DNA of 34,755 nt from Pseudomonas rubra. GTDB taxonomy: Bacteria; Pseudomonadota; Gammaproteobacteria; Pseudomonadales; Pseudomonadaceae. The notes under the pieces were generated by a model that saw nothing but the letters and a program-made list of their open reading frames with translations, did not search any database and was not told the origin of the DNA. The translations under genes were made by a program, and so were the position numbers. The stretch is taken from assembly GCF_028656935.1 (NCBI RefSeq), contig NZ_JAMDGZ010000051.1:1-34755 (forward strand). The letters are read 5' to 3'. Positions 22,960 through 31,189 of this stretch are shown one piece after another. Every line of letters begins with the position of its first letter. Position 1 is the stretch's first letter.

Positions 22960-22968
22960 CTCAGTCGG
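22952..22968. repeat. 17-bp palindrome spanning two convergent stop codons
   Basis: CCGACTGA-c-TCAGTCGG is an 8-bp perfect inverted repeat around one base. It includes the TGA of the LysR gene and the TGA of yfiB on the other strand. With a 1-nt centre it cannot form a normal terminator loop without opening several pairs. Confidence 0.7.
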
Positions 22969-23461
22969 AGGCGACCACGATCGATACCCGGCGGTTTTCC
23001 AGGCGCCCAGCGCGGGTGTCGTTGCTGGCCACCGGTTCGTTGCTACCCAGGCCGCGGGTTTCGACGTTCTCGGCGCGCATGCCGGCGCCGATCAGGACAT
23101 TGGCCACGCTCTGCGCCCGGCGCTTGGACAACTGCTCGTTGTAGCCGGCACGGCCCGAGGCATCGGTGTGGCCATCGACGCGCACGCGCTGGATGTTCAC
23201 CGACAGCAGCGACTTGCCAATGCGCTCGACGATGGTCTTGCTCTGGGCATTGAGGGTGTCGACATCGCTGCCGAACAGCACTTTGCTCGACAGGCCGAAC
23301 TCCCAGCCTTCATCGGTGAGCTGGAAGCCTTCTTGCTTGAGCAGGGCAATCTGTTCGGCGCTCAGGCCTTTGGGCGGCACGCTCTGGCAACCGCCCAGGG
23401 CAAACAGCGCCAGGGCCAGGCAGACAAAGTGAAAACGTAGACGTTGGCTTAGGTGAATCAC
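22961..23461 (-). CDS. yfiB: OmpA-family outer-membrane lipoprotein YfiB
   Basis: The 166-residue lipoprotein has a signal peptide ending in lipobox LGGC (Cys25), and Gln at +2 predicts outer-membrane sorting. An OmpA-like peptidoglycan-binding domain follows (VDGHTDASG...NEQLSKRRAQSV...NRRVSI). In P. aeruginosa YfiB binds and sequesters periplasmic YfiR, freeing the cyclase YfiN. The linker keeps Leu41, Phe46 and Trp53, which match by a two-residue offset positions I recall as activating mutation sites (L43, F48, W55). It starts 3 bp after yfiN and is last of the yfiRNB operon. Confidence 0.95.
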   Translation of the reverse strand: MIHLSQRLRFHFVCLALALFALGGCQSVPPKGLSAEQIALLKQEGFQLTDEGWEFGLSSKVLFGSDVDTLNAQSKTIVERIGKSLLSVNIQRVRVDGHTDASGRAGYNEQLSKRRAQSVANVLIGAGMRAENVETRGLGSNEPVASNDTRAGRLENRRVSIVVASD

Positions 23462-23464
23462 GGT

Positions 23465-24736
23465 TCAGCTCCTGTTTTTTACTTGATGGGCAGAGCGCTC
23501 CGTCTCTGCCATGTCGCCTTGGCCACGCAAATTACGCTTGGCCTGATACATCGCCGCATCAGCGGCATTGAGCAAGTCGGACGGGCTCAGGCCGTCGTCG
23601 GGAAAATAGGCAATACCAATGCTCAGCGAGGTGATGATGCTGCGCCCTTCACTGAGGCGGATCGGCAGTTTCATGCTGGCCGCAATCTTTTCGGCGATAC
23701 GCAGGGCGTCTTCTCGCTTGTGCAGCGGCGCCAGCAGCACAGCGAATTCGTCGCCGCCCAGCCGCGCCACCAGGTCATTTTCCCGAAGCTGGGCGCGCAC
23801 CCGGGTGGCCACGCTGATCAGTACTTCATCGCCAGCGGCATGGCCGAAGCTGTCATTGACCTCCTTGAAGTTGTCGCTGTCGAGAAACAGCAGCGCCAGG
23901 TGCTCCTGATGCTTGGCGGCATTGCGCAGGGTCCGGCTCAGGCGGCCCTCGAAAAATGCCCGGTTCGGCAGGCCGGTGAGGCTGTCATGGCTGGCCTGGT
24001 GGGCCAGGCTTTCGTTCTCGCTTTGCAGGTGGCTCTGCCAGGACTCCAGCTCGTCAAGCAAGGCATTGAAGTCGTTGCCCAGCTCATTGAGCTCGGCGAT
24101 CGACGCTGGCGGCACCCGCCGATCGAAGCTGCGTTCGCGGCGTGCGGCATGGGCAACACTGGCCAGGCTGCGCAGCGGTACGACGATATCGCCGAACATT
24201 CGCCGCGACAGGTACAGCGCGCTGAAGGCGCTAAGCACCATGCACAGCAGGATCCCGGCCAGGCCACTGAGCAGAAAGCGCACCAGGCTACCGCCCTGGC
24301 CCACCAGCTCGATGCGCCCGACCTGCTGGCCCTGATGCAACACCGGCATGATGATCGGCTCTTCCAGCAGGCTGCGGACAATCAGTTGCTCGGCCTGGGC
24401 CAGCAAGCCGCTTTCGCTGCGCTGCCAACGAGCCAGCAGCGCACCGTTGTCATCGAAGACCTTGGCATCGGCCACCTCTTCAGTGGCGGCGATCAGCGCC
24501 AGCGCCTCGTTGGCCACATCCGCATCGTTGAACACCACGGCGGCTTCGACGGTGTAATTGATCGAGCGGGCAATCAGGTGCAGGTTGTGATTGGCGTACA
24601 CGCGCAGGGCCAGAACCCCGAGCAGGGTCAGCGATACCCCGGCAAGGCCTACCGCCAGCAGTGCCACGCTCAGGTGACGACGGCCCAGCACCGCGCGCAA
24701 GGTCGGACGCTCGCGCCCCTTGCCAAAGCCAATCAT
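23465..24736 (-). CDS. yfiN: Membrane diguanylate cyclase YfiN (TpbB)
   Basis: The 423-residue inner-membrane enzyme makes c-di-GMP. It has TM1 (about 22-45), a periplasmic PAS-like domain, TM2 (about 155-178), a HAMP segment and a C-terminal GGDEF domain. The active site reads RLGGDEFAVLL and is intact. An RxxD inhibitory site (REND) sits five residues before it, so product inhibition is expected. No EAL domain is present. YfiR binds the periplasmic part and represses the cyclase in P. aeruginosa, linking envelope redox or wall stress to biofilm formation. Its start overlaps the yfiR stop by 4 bp. Confidence 0.95.
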   Translation of the reverse strand: MIGFGKGRERPTLRAVLGRRHLSVALLAVGLAGVSLTLLGVLALRVYANHNLHLIARSINYTVEAAVVFNDADVANEALALIAATEEVADAKVFDDNGALLARWQRSESGLLAQAEQLIVRSLLEEPIIMPVLHQGQQVGRIELVGQGGSLVRFLLSGLAGILLCMVLSAFSALYLSRRMFGDIVVPLRSLASVAHAARRERSFDRRVPPASIAELNELGNDFNALLDELESWQSHLQSENESLAHQASHDSLTGLPNRAFFEGRLSRTLRNAAKHQEHLALLFLDSDNFKEVNDSFGHAAGDEVLISVATRVRAQLRENDLVARLGGDEFAVLLAPLHKREDALRIAEKIAASMKLPIRLSEGRSIITSLSIGIAYFPDDGLSPSDLLNAADAAMYQAKRNLRGQGDMAETERSAHQVKNRS

Positions 24737-25308
24737 GGTTGCGCCGCCCGCCGCCGCGACAGCTGCAGCACACTGGGGTGAATACGCACGCCACTGCGCG
24801 CCACCGAGTCGAGGTTGACATCAAACGCCACCTGGCGGTCGCTGACCCGCAGGCAGAACAGGCTGCCCACCGTGCACGGGTCGTCTGCCTCGCTCATGCT
24901 CAGCACCGGATGACCGCTGACCGCACTGAACAGCCGCGCACGTTCGTTCTGGTTGAGCGTGCCGATATAGATGGCATCGCACTCATTGGCAATGCGCGGG
25001 TCGTCCGCCAGTAAGCGACGCACCAGCACCGGCCGGCCGGTGGCCTGGGTGGTGCCCTTGACCAGATCGTCGGCGTATTCGGTTGGACCGATCAGGCACA
25101 GGCGCAATTGCGCCGGCTCCACCGGCCAGCGTGCATAGCTAAGGATCCCCAGTACCACCTGCGTGACCGCTTCGGCCCGCTGCTCGGCAAGATTGACGGT
25201 GGCCGAGGATTCAGCCCGGGCCTGTACGCCTAACAGCAACAGCAACGCGGCCAGCAGCGGGCGCGTCAGAGTCGTCACACGTCCCGATCTCGGGGCGGCC
25301 ACATTCAT
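24733..25308 (-). CDS. yfiR: Periplasmic repressor YfiR
   Basis: The 191-residue protein has a signal peptide (about 1-32, ending ARA) and a YfiR/DUF4154 domain. Four cysteines are at 71, 110, 145 and 152, the same numbers as the disulfide pairs described in P. aeruginosa YfiR; this supports both the identity and the chosen start. YfiR holds YfiN inactive until released by YfiB or by misfolding in reducing conditions. It is the first gene of the yfiRNB operon, 113 bp downstream of recD. The ribosome-binding site is weak, which may keep levels low. Confidence 0.95.
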   Translation of the reverse strand: MNVAAPRSGRVTTLTRPLLAALLLLLGVQARAESSATVNLAEQRAEAVTQVVLGILSYARWPVEPAQLRLCLIGPTEYADDLVKGTTQATGRPVLVRRLLADDPRIANECDAIYIGTLNQNERARLFSAVSGHPVLSMSEADDPCTVGSLFCLRVSDRQVAFDVNLDSVARSGVRIHPSVLQLSRRRAAQP

Positions 25309-25390
25309 GAAGGAAATCTCTTAAAACCATGCAGGATGATGCCGCAACGATAGCACAGCGCCCGATTTTCCAGCGAGAGAGCTGCCCGGC

Positions 25391-25417
25391 GGCGATCCGG
25401 TAAAAGGCCGAATCGCC
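25391..25417 (-). terminator. Hairpin downstream of recD, no U-tract
   Basis: Four bases past the recD stop on the minus strand, a 10-bp stem (GGCGATTCGG with CCGGATCGCC, one G-T pair) encloses a 7-nt loop. No T-run follows, so it may pause or protect the recCBD transcript and not end it fully. Read-through into yfiRNB remains possible. Confidence 0.5.
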
Positions 25418-25421
25418 CTAG

Positions 25422-27503
25422 TCATACCTGTTCCAGCATCAACCCCGAAATGCGTTTGACCTTACGCCGCACCGCGTCCTCGAATACGCCCAGGCGCGGC
25501 TCGATCAAACTAAAACAGGTTTTGGCCCGGGTGATACCGGTGTAGATCAATTCCTTGGTCAACACCGGATTGAGGGTATCGGGCAGCACCAGCGCCGTGT
25601 GGGTGAACTCCGAGCCCTGGGACTTGTGCACGGTCATGGCAAAGACCGTCTCGACCTCGTTGAGCCGACTGGGCAGGACGAACCGCACACCGCCCTTCCC
25701 ATCGTTACGGGCAAAGGCCACACGCAGTACCTGTTGCTCCGGGTGCTGCTCATCCGGCAGGCGCAGGGCGATGCCGATATCACCGTTCATCAGGCCCAGG
25801 CCATAGTCGTTGCGGGTCATCAGCACCGGCCGACCTTCGTACCAGGGCTGCTCGCTGTCGATCAGCCCGGCGTCGCCGAGCACTCGGCTGACCCGCTGGT
25901 TCAGGCCTTCGACACCCCAGGGCCCCTTGCGCACGGCGCACAGCAACTGGAAGGTTTCAAAGCCTTGCAGTACCTGCAGGGCCCAGGTTTCCCAGCGTGG
26001 ATCGTCCACCGGCGTGGCCAGTGGCGGGCGCTGCTGGCGCAGGGTCTGCAGGTAGCTGCGATAACCCTGGGGCCCGTCGCTACCATGGCCCAGGCCTTCG
26101 AGTAGCAGACGATCGAAGTTGCGGTCCTGTTCACTGCGCAGGCTCAGGGCAAACACATCGTCCTGCTTCTGGTTGAGCAGGGCCCGGGCCTGATCGGCCT
26201 CCTGGCGGTTGACCAGGCGCGCCAGTTGGCCAATGCCGCTGCCTTCACCGAAGCGCCGCGAAAAGCGCAGCATCACCACTTGCTGCGCCAGGGGAAACTC
26301 ATCGGTACTGCCAGGCAGCAGTTCGCTACCGGCCAGGGGTGCACCACTGACCTGCTCCAGCCAGGCCTGGGTCTGGGGGCTGTAACGCCCGGCTTCGGCA
26401 TCGCGGCACAGGTCACCGAGTACTGCACCGGCTTCCACCGAAGCCAACTGGTCCTTGTCACCCAGCAGTACAAGGCGCGCATGGGGCGGCAAGGCGCCGA
26501 GCAGGTTGGCCATCATTTCCAGGTCGATCATCGACGCTTCGTCGACCACCAGCACATCCAGCGGCAAGGGGTTGCCAGCATGGTGGCGAAAATGCCGCGA
26601 GCCCGGGCGACTGCCGAGCAGACGGTGAACCGTGGAGACATCGGTAGGGATGTTCTCGCGTACATCAGCGGCCACCGCCAGGCGCTCAACCTGCTGGCCG
26701 ATGGACTCGGTCAGGCGTGCTGCAGCCTTGCCGGTCGGCGCCGCCAGGCGAATACGCAGCGGGCGGCCGGCTTCGACGGCGGGTGATTGCAACAGGGCCA
26801 GCAAGCGCACCACCGTGGTGGTCTTACCGGTACCAGGGCCTCCGGTAATGATGCTGAAGGCACTGCGGGTGGCCAGGGCGCAGGCGAGCTTCTGCCAGTC
26901 GACCTGGCCGCTCGGGGCACCCCCTTCGAACAATTGCGCCAAGCGCGCCGACAGGTCCGCCGGGGTTGGTTCGACCTGCTGCAGGCGCTCGCGCAAGGCG
27001 TTGTCGACTCGCCGCTCGTAAGCCCAGTAACGCCGTAGGTACAGGCGCTGGCCATTGAGTACCAGCGGGCGCGCGCTGTCTTGCTCACTGCTACCTTGGG
27101 CCACCAGCCGACTGCTGCGCAGTTGCTGCAGCCAGGTGTCGAGCTCCAGGCGTTCAAGCAATTGCGACGGCAACAGCAAAGGCCCGGCCAGGGCATCGCC
27201 TTCTGGTGGCAATGACAGGGCGAAATCCGGTTCGACCAACGTCGCCTGCAGGTCCAGGCAGACATGGCCATGACCCAGTTGATGACTGGCCAAGGCCGCC
27301 GCCAGCAGCACCAAGGGGTCGCCACCAGGTTCGCGCTCACCCAGAAAACTCACAAAGGCACGGTCCAGGGCTCGCAACCAGCCTCGCTCAACCCAGCGAT
27401 CGAGCAAGGCCAGCAGGTCCTCGCCCTTGCTCAATGGCACCAGAGCGGCCAGATGGCGGGCATCCAGTGGCGTCGGCAACAGGTCATCGAGGCTACGGCT
27501 CAT
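25422..27503 (-). CDS. recD: Exodeoxyribonuclease V alpha subunit RecD
   Basis: RecD is the 5'-3' helicase motor of the RecBCD complex, which processes double-strand breaks. The 693-residue protein is longer than E. coli RecD (608) but has the same order. An N-terminal RecB-interacting domain precedes Walker A GGPGTGKTT (221-229), Walker B (VLVVDEASMIDLEM), and a late motif (VHKSQGSEF) near the C-terminus. Its start overlaps the recB stop by 4 bp, so translation is coupled. It is the last gene of recC-recB-recD. Confidence 0.97.
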   Translation of the reverse strand: MSRSLDDLLPTPLDARHLAALVPLSKGEDLLALLDRWVERGWLRALDRAFVSFLGEREPGGDPLVLLAAALASHQLGHGHVCLDLQATLVEPDFALSLPPEGDALAGPLLLPSQLLERLELDTWLQQLRSSRLVAQGSSEQDSARPLVLNGQRLYLRRYWAYERRVDNALRERLQQVEPTPADLSARLAQLFEGGAPSGQVDWQKLACALATRSAFSIITGGPGTGKTTTVVRLLALLQSPAVEAGRPLRIRLAAPTGKAAARLTESIGQQVERLAVAADVRENIPTDVSTVHRLLGSRPGSRHFRHHAGNPLPLDVLVVDEASMIDLEMMANLLGALPPHARLVLLGDKDQLASVEAGAVLGDLCRDAEAGRYSPQTQAWLEQVSGAPLAGSELLPGSTDEFPLAQQVVMLRFSRRFGEGSGIGQLARLVNRQEADQARALLNQKQDDVFALSLRSEQDRNFDRLLLEGLGHGSDGPQGYRSYLQTLRQQRPPLATPVDDPRWETWALQVLQGFETFQLLCAVRKGPWGVEGLNQRVSRVLGDAGLIDSEQPWYEGRPVLMTRNDYGLGLMNGDIGIALRLPDEQHPEQQVLRVAFARNDGKGGVRFVLPSRLNEVETVFAMTVHKSQGSEFTHTALVLPDTLNPVLTKELIYTGITRAKTCFSLIEPRLGVFEDAVRRKVKRISGLMLEQV

Positions 27504-30500
27504 GGTGCATCTCCGAAGAACAGGTCATGTTGTTGCGGGGCGCTGACACCACGGAACAGCGCATCGAGCCGCTCGATCAGCTCACGCGCTGGCTTGACGA
27601 AATACAAGCCGCGCGATGCCGATTCGACACCGCGCAGAAAGATGAACAACGCGCCGCCGACGTGCTGGTCGTAGTCATAACCGGGCAGGCGCGCGCGCAA
27701 CTGCCGGTGCAGGGCCAGCAGGTAGAGCACGTATTGCAGGTCGTAGCGATGACTGAGGATCGCCCCTTCCATTGCCAGTTCGCTGTAGGCCTGGTGATCG
27801 GGACCCAGCCAGTTGGATTTGTAGTCCACCACGTAGTAGCGGCCCTCATGCTCGAAGGCCAGGTCGATGAAGCCCTTGAACATGCCATTGAGCTGGGCCG
27901 GTTGCGCTGCCAGACGGGCAACACCCTGATGGGTGTGCTCACACACCAGTTGATCGAGCCTGCCGACATCGACCTTGTGGCTGGCGAACCAGAATTCCAT
28001 TTCGATCTGGTAGCCGCGCAACTGGCTCAAGGACAGTGGAGAACTGCCTGGCGCCAGGGCCATGGGCTGCTCGATCACATGCTGTAGCCACTGGCTGAGG
28101 GTCGGGATCCAGCCAGTCCAGTCGCGGCGGTTGCAGCGCTGGCCGACGGTGCGAGTCAACTGCTCTGGGTTGGCACTGACCTGGGCGAAACCTTCGTGAC
28201 CGGCCCATTCGAGCAAGCCGTGGAGGAAGGTGCCCGGATTCGGCCCGCGGGGGAAGCGATGAATGTCGCCACTTCCAGGCATGACTTCACGCAGTTGCTG
28301 CAGGTCGGGCCGCTCGTCATCGAGCAGTTGTTGCGCCTGGGAGCTGTCGGCCGCCAGGGTCATGGCCTCTTCGCCAATGCGAAGGGCACTGTAGGATGCG
28401 ATCCACCAGTTTTCCGCAGCCCGGCGCTTGGGCTGGCGCGCCGGCAGCAGCTCGGCCTGGTTGCGCGGGGCGCTGTAGGCCTGATCCTCTGCCGCTGGGC
28501 GCTCGATGCAAGAGATGGCCGGGCAACCAGACTGCAGGGCCTGTAGCCATTCGCCCAACTGGGTCGAGGCCGGCAAGGCGCTGCCGCCGCCCAGCAGGTA
28601 ACCAAGCGCCGAGCGATGCAAGGTCGAGGTCTTGCCGGTACCGCGCTTTAGGTCGGCGACACCAAGCCAGCACGCATGCTGGGCGCGGGTCAGGGCTACG
28701 TACAGCAGGCGCAGGTCTTCGGCCAGGCGCTCGTCGTCGGCCAGGGCGATCTGTTCGGCAGCGGGAGTCAGAGTCATGTGCGCCTGGCCCTCGCTGTCGT
28801 GCCAGGCCAGCGGCAAGCGCGAGCCATCCACTGGTTTACTGGTGCAGATGAAGGGCAGGAACACCAAGGGATACTCCAGGCCCTTGGACTTGTGGATGGT
28901 GACCACCTTGACCAGTTGCTCGTCGCTTTCCAGACGCAGGATCTGCTCTTCGCCAGCCTGGCCGGAGCTGGCCAGGTGTTCGCCCAGGTGACGAATCAAT
29001 GCCTGTTCGCCATCCAGTTCGGTGGCCGCTTGTTGCAGCAGCTCGGCCAGGTGCAACAGGTTGGTCAAGACCCGCTCGCCATCGCTGCGGGCCATCAATA
29101 CCTGGGGCAGATCAAAATCATGCAACAGGTGCCGCAGCATCGGCAGCACACCCTGGCTACGCCAGATCAGCCGGTATTGACGAAACTGCATGACCCAGCG
29201 CTCCCACACCCGCTCATCCTCGTTCAGTTGCGCCAGGGCGCTGAGCGGCAGGTTGAGGGTAATGCTCGCCAGGGCCGCCTTGAGCAGGCGCTCGGCATCC
29301 GGCTCGGCGCAGGCCTTGAGCCAGGCCAGCAGGTCGTGGGCTTCCTGGGCGGCGAACACCGAGTCCTTGTCCGACAGGTACACGCTGCGCACATCGCGGG
29401 CTGCCAACTCTTCACGAATCAACTGCGCCTCGCGGCCGTCGCGCACCAGGATGGCAATGTCCGAGGGCAGGCAGCCGCGCAGCGACTGGTCGGCCTGAAG
29501 GAAACCACTGCGCCCCTGTTGCCCGCCATTGAGCAAGGCGACGATCTGGCTGGCGCAACTGGCGGCCAGTTGCTGACGATAAACAGCGCCGGACACCGGC
29601 TCTTCACTGCTCAGTTGCCAGAGGTTGAGTGCCGCTAGCGGCGCACCATCGACCTGCAATTGCTCGCTGCGACCCTGGGCCATGACCTCAAGGAACGGCA
29701 CCGGGTTGTCGCTGCCATCACGGAACAGGAAGGCGCCACGGCCCTGCTCGCGCTCTTCGGCCTGCATGAACACATGGTTGACCGCCGTGACCATGGCCTG
29801 GCTCGAACGGTAGTTGGTATCGAGGCTGTGCAGGCGCCCGGCCGTGGCCCGTCGTGCGCCCAGGTAGGTGAAGATGTCGGCACCACGGAAGGCATAGATC
29901 GCCTGTTTGGGATCACCGATCAGGAACAGACCGGTATCGCGCAGGTTCTCCTCAATCCGGTAGATACGCTGGAAAATCCGGTACTGCACCGGGTCGGTGT
30001 CCTGGAATTCGTCGATCAGGGCCACCGGGAACTGCTCGCGGATCAACCCGGCCAGGCGCTCACCGGCATCACCGCGCAACGCATGGTCCAGACGCAGGAG
30101 CATGTCGTCGAAACCCATCTCGGCGCGGCGGCGCTTTTCCTGTTCAAAACGTGCACCGACCCAGGCAGCAGCATGTTCGAGCAGGCAGGCGTCAGGCGTG
30201 GGCAAGCCCTGAAGCTGGTCGCGCAGACTTTCCATCGCCTGCAATGCCGGGTGCACTGGCGGCTCGCCCTTCCAGGCTTCGGCCATGCCGGCGCGGGTAA
30301 AGCGGCTGAAGCCGGTACCCAGGTCCAGCTCCAGCGCCTGATCGTCCTCGGCCCAGGCCTTGAGCTTTTCGCACCAGGGCTCGAAGTAACGCGCCTGCAT
30401 CTTGCGCCCGTCGACCTGCTTGGCGGCCAGGCCGTCACGGCAGATCTGCAGCAACTCACCAGACCATTGCGCCCAGGGCGCCTTGAGCGTGTGCAGCAGT

Positions 30501-31189
30501 TCGGCTCGTTGCTGCAGCACCGCTTCGATCAGCGCCTGCGGCTCTTCGTCGTTACTCTCTATGCGCAGACGGCCGAACAGGCCGCGGACCCGTGGCAGCA
30601 AGGCTTCGGGGCTGACCCAGTGCGCCCGCACCCAGGCCAGCGCATCACCTTGCATGCTGTAGCAGAAGCGTCGCCAGTAATCACGCATGACCTGGCCCAG
30701 CAGGTCACTGTGGTCAGTTTCCAGGGTCTGGGTAAACAGGCTGCCACTGTCGAACGCGTGCTCGCGCAGCATGCGCTGGCACCAGCTGTGGATGGTCGAC
30801 ACCGCCGCTTCGTCCATCCACTGCGCGGCCACGTCCAGGCGGTTGGCACAGCTGGCCCACATCGACGGCTCATAGTCAGCGCGCAATTGCTCGAGCAAGG
30901 GATCGGCTTCGCTCAATTCGCCCCGAAAGTAGCGCGCAGCTTGCGCCAGACGAGTGCGGATGCGTTCTCGCAGCTCCTTGGTAGCAGCGTCGGTAAAGGT
31001 CACCACCAGGATCTGTGGCGGCAGCAGCTCGCGACCAAAACCCTGCTCGCCGCCATGGCCGAGCACCAGGCGCAGGTACAACGCCGAGATGGTGAAGGTC
31101 TTGCCGGTACCGGCACTGGCCTCAATCAACTGGCTGCCGTACAGGGGAAAGGTCAGGGCCAGGGGGGCAGGGGCAACAGCAAGGCTCAT
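27500..31189 (-). CDS. recB: Exodeoxyribonuclease V beta subunit RecB
   Basis: RecB carries the 3'-5' SF1 helicase and the single nuclease site of RecBCD. The 1229-residue product (E. coli 1180) has Walker A ASAGTGKT (24-31), motif II IDEFQDTDP, a UvrD-like C-terminal helicase half, and the nuclease domain with GFIDLAFE and VDYKSNWLG, matching the catalytic Asp/Lys residues. The start at 31189 (MSLAVAP) follows AGAGGAG and overlaps the recC stop by 4 bp. The frame is open to 31261 inside recC but without domain content. Confidence 0.97.
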   Translation of the reverse strand: MSLAVAPAPLALTFPLYGSQLIEASAGTGKTFTISALYLRLVLGHGGEQGFGRELLPPQILVVTFTDAATKELRERIRTRLAQAARYFRGELSEADPLLEQLRADYEPSMWASCANRLDVAAQWMDEAAVSTIHSWCQRMLREHAFDSGSLFTQTLETDHSDLLGQVMRDYWRRFCYSMQGDALAWVRAHWVSPEALLPRVRGLFGRLRIESNDEEPQALIEAVLQQRAELLHTLKAPWAQWSGELLQICRDGLAAKQVDGRKMQARYFEPWCEKLKAWAEDDQALELDLGTGFSRFTRAGMAEAWKGEPPVHPALQAMESLRDQLQGLPTPDACLLEHAAAWVGARFEQEKRRRAEMGFDDMLLRLDHALRGDAGERLAGLIREQFPVALIDEFQDTDPVQYRIFQRIYRIEENLRDTGLFLIGDPKQAIYAFRGADIFTYLGARRATAGRLHSLDTNYRSSQAMVTAVNHVFMQAEEREQGRGAFLFRDGSDNPVPFLEVMAQGRSEQLQVDGAPLAALNLWQLSSEEPVSGAVYRQQLAASCASQIVALLNGGQQGRSGFLQADQSLRGCLPSDIAILVRDGREAQLIREELAARDVRSVYLSDKDSVFAAQEAHDLLAWLKACAEPDAERLLKAALASITLNLPLSALAQLNEDERVWERWVMQFRQYRLIWRSQGVLPMLRHLLHDFDLPQVLMARSDGERVLTNLLHLAELLQQAATELDGEQALIRHLGEHLASSGQAGEEQILRLESDEQLVKVVTIHKSKGLEYPLVFLPFICTSKPVDGSRLPLAWHDSEGQAHMTLTPAAEQIALADDERLAEDLRLLYVALTRAQHACWLGVADLKRGTGKTSTLHRSALGYLLGGGSALPASTQLGEWLQALQSGCPAISCIERPAAEDQAYSAPRNQAELLPARQPKRRAAENWWIASYSALRIGEEAMTLAADSSQAQQLLDDERPDLQQLREVMPGSGDIHRFPRGPNPGTFLHGLLEWAGHEGFAQVSANPEQLTRTVGQRCNRRDWTGWIPTLSQWLQHVIEQPMALAPGSSPLSLSQLRGYQIEMEFWFASHKVDVGRLDQLVCEHTHQGVARLAAQPAQLNGMFKGFIDLAFEHEGRYYVVDYKSNWLGPDHQAYSELAMEGAILSHRYDLQYVLYLLALHRQLRARLPGYDYDQHVGGALFIFLRGVESASRGLYFVKPARELIERLDALFRGVSAPQQHDLFFGDAP

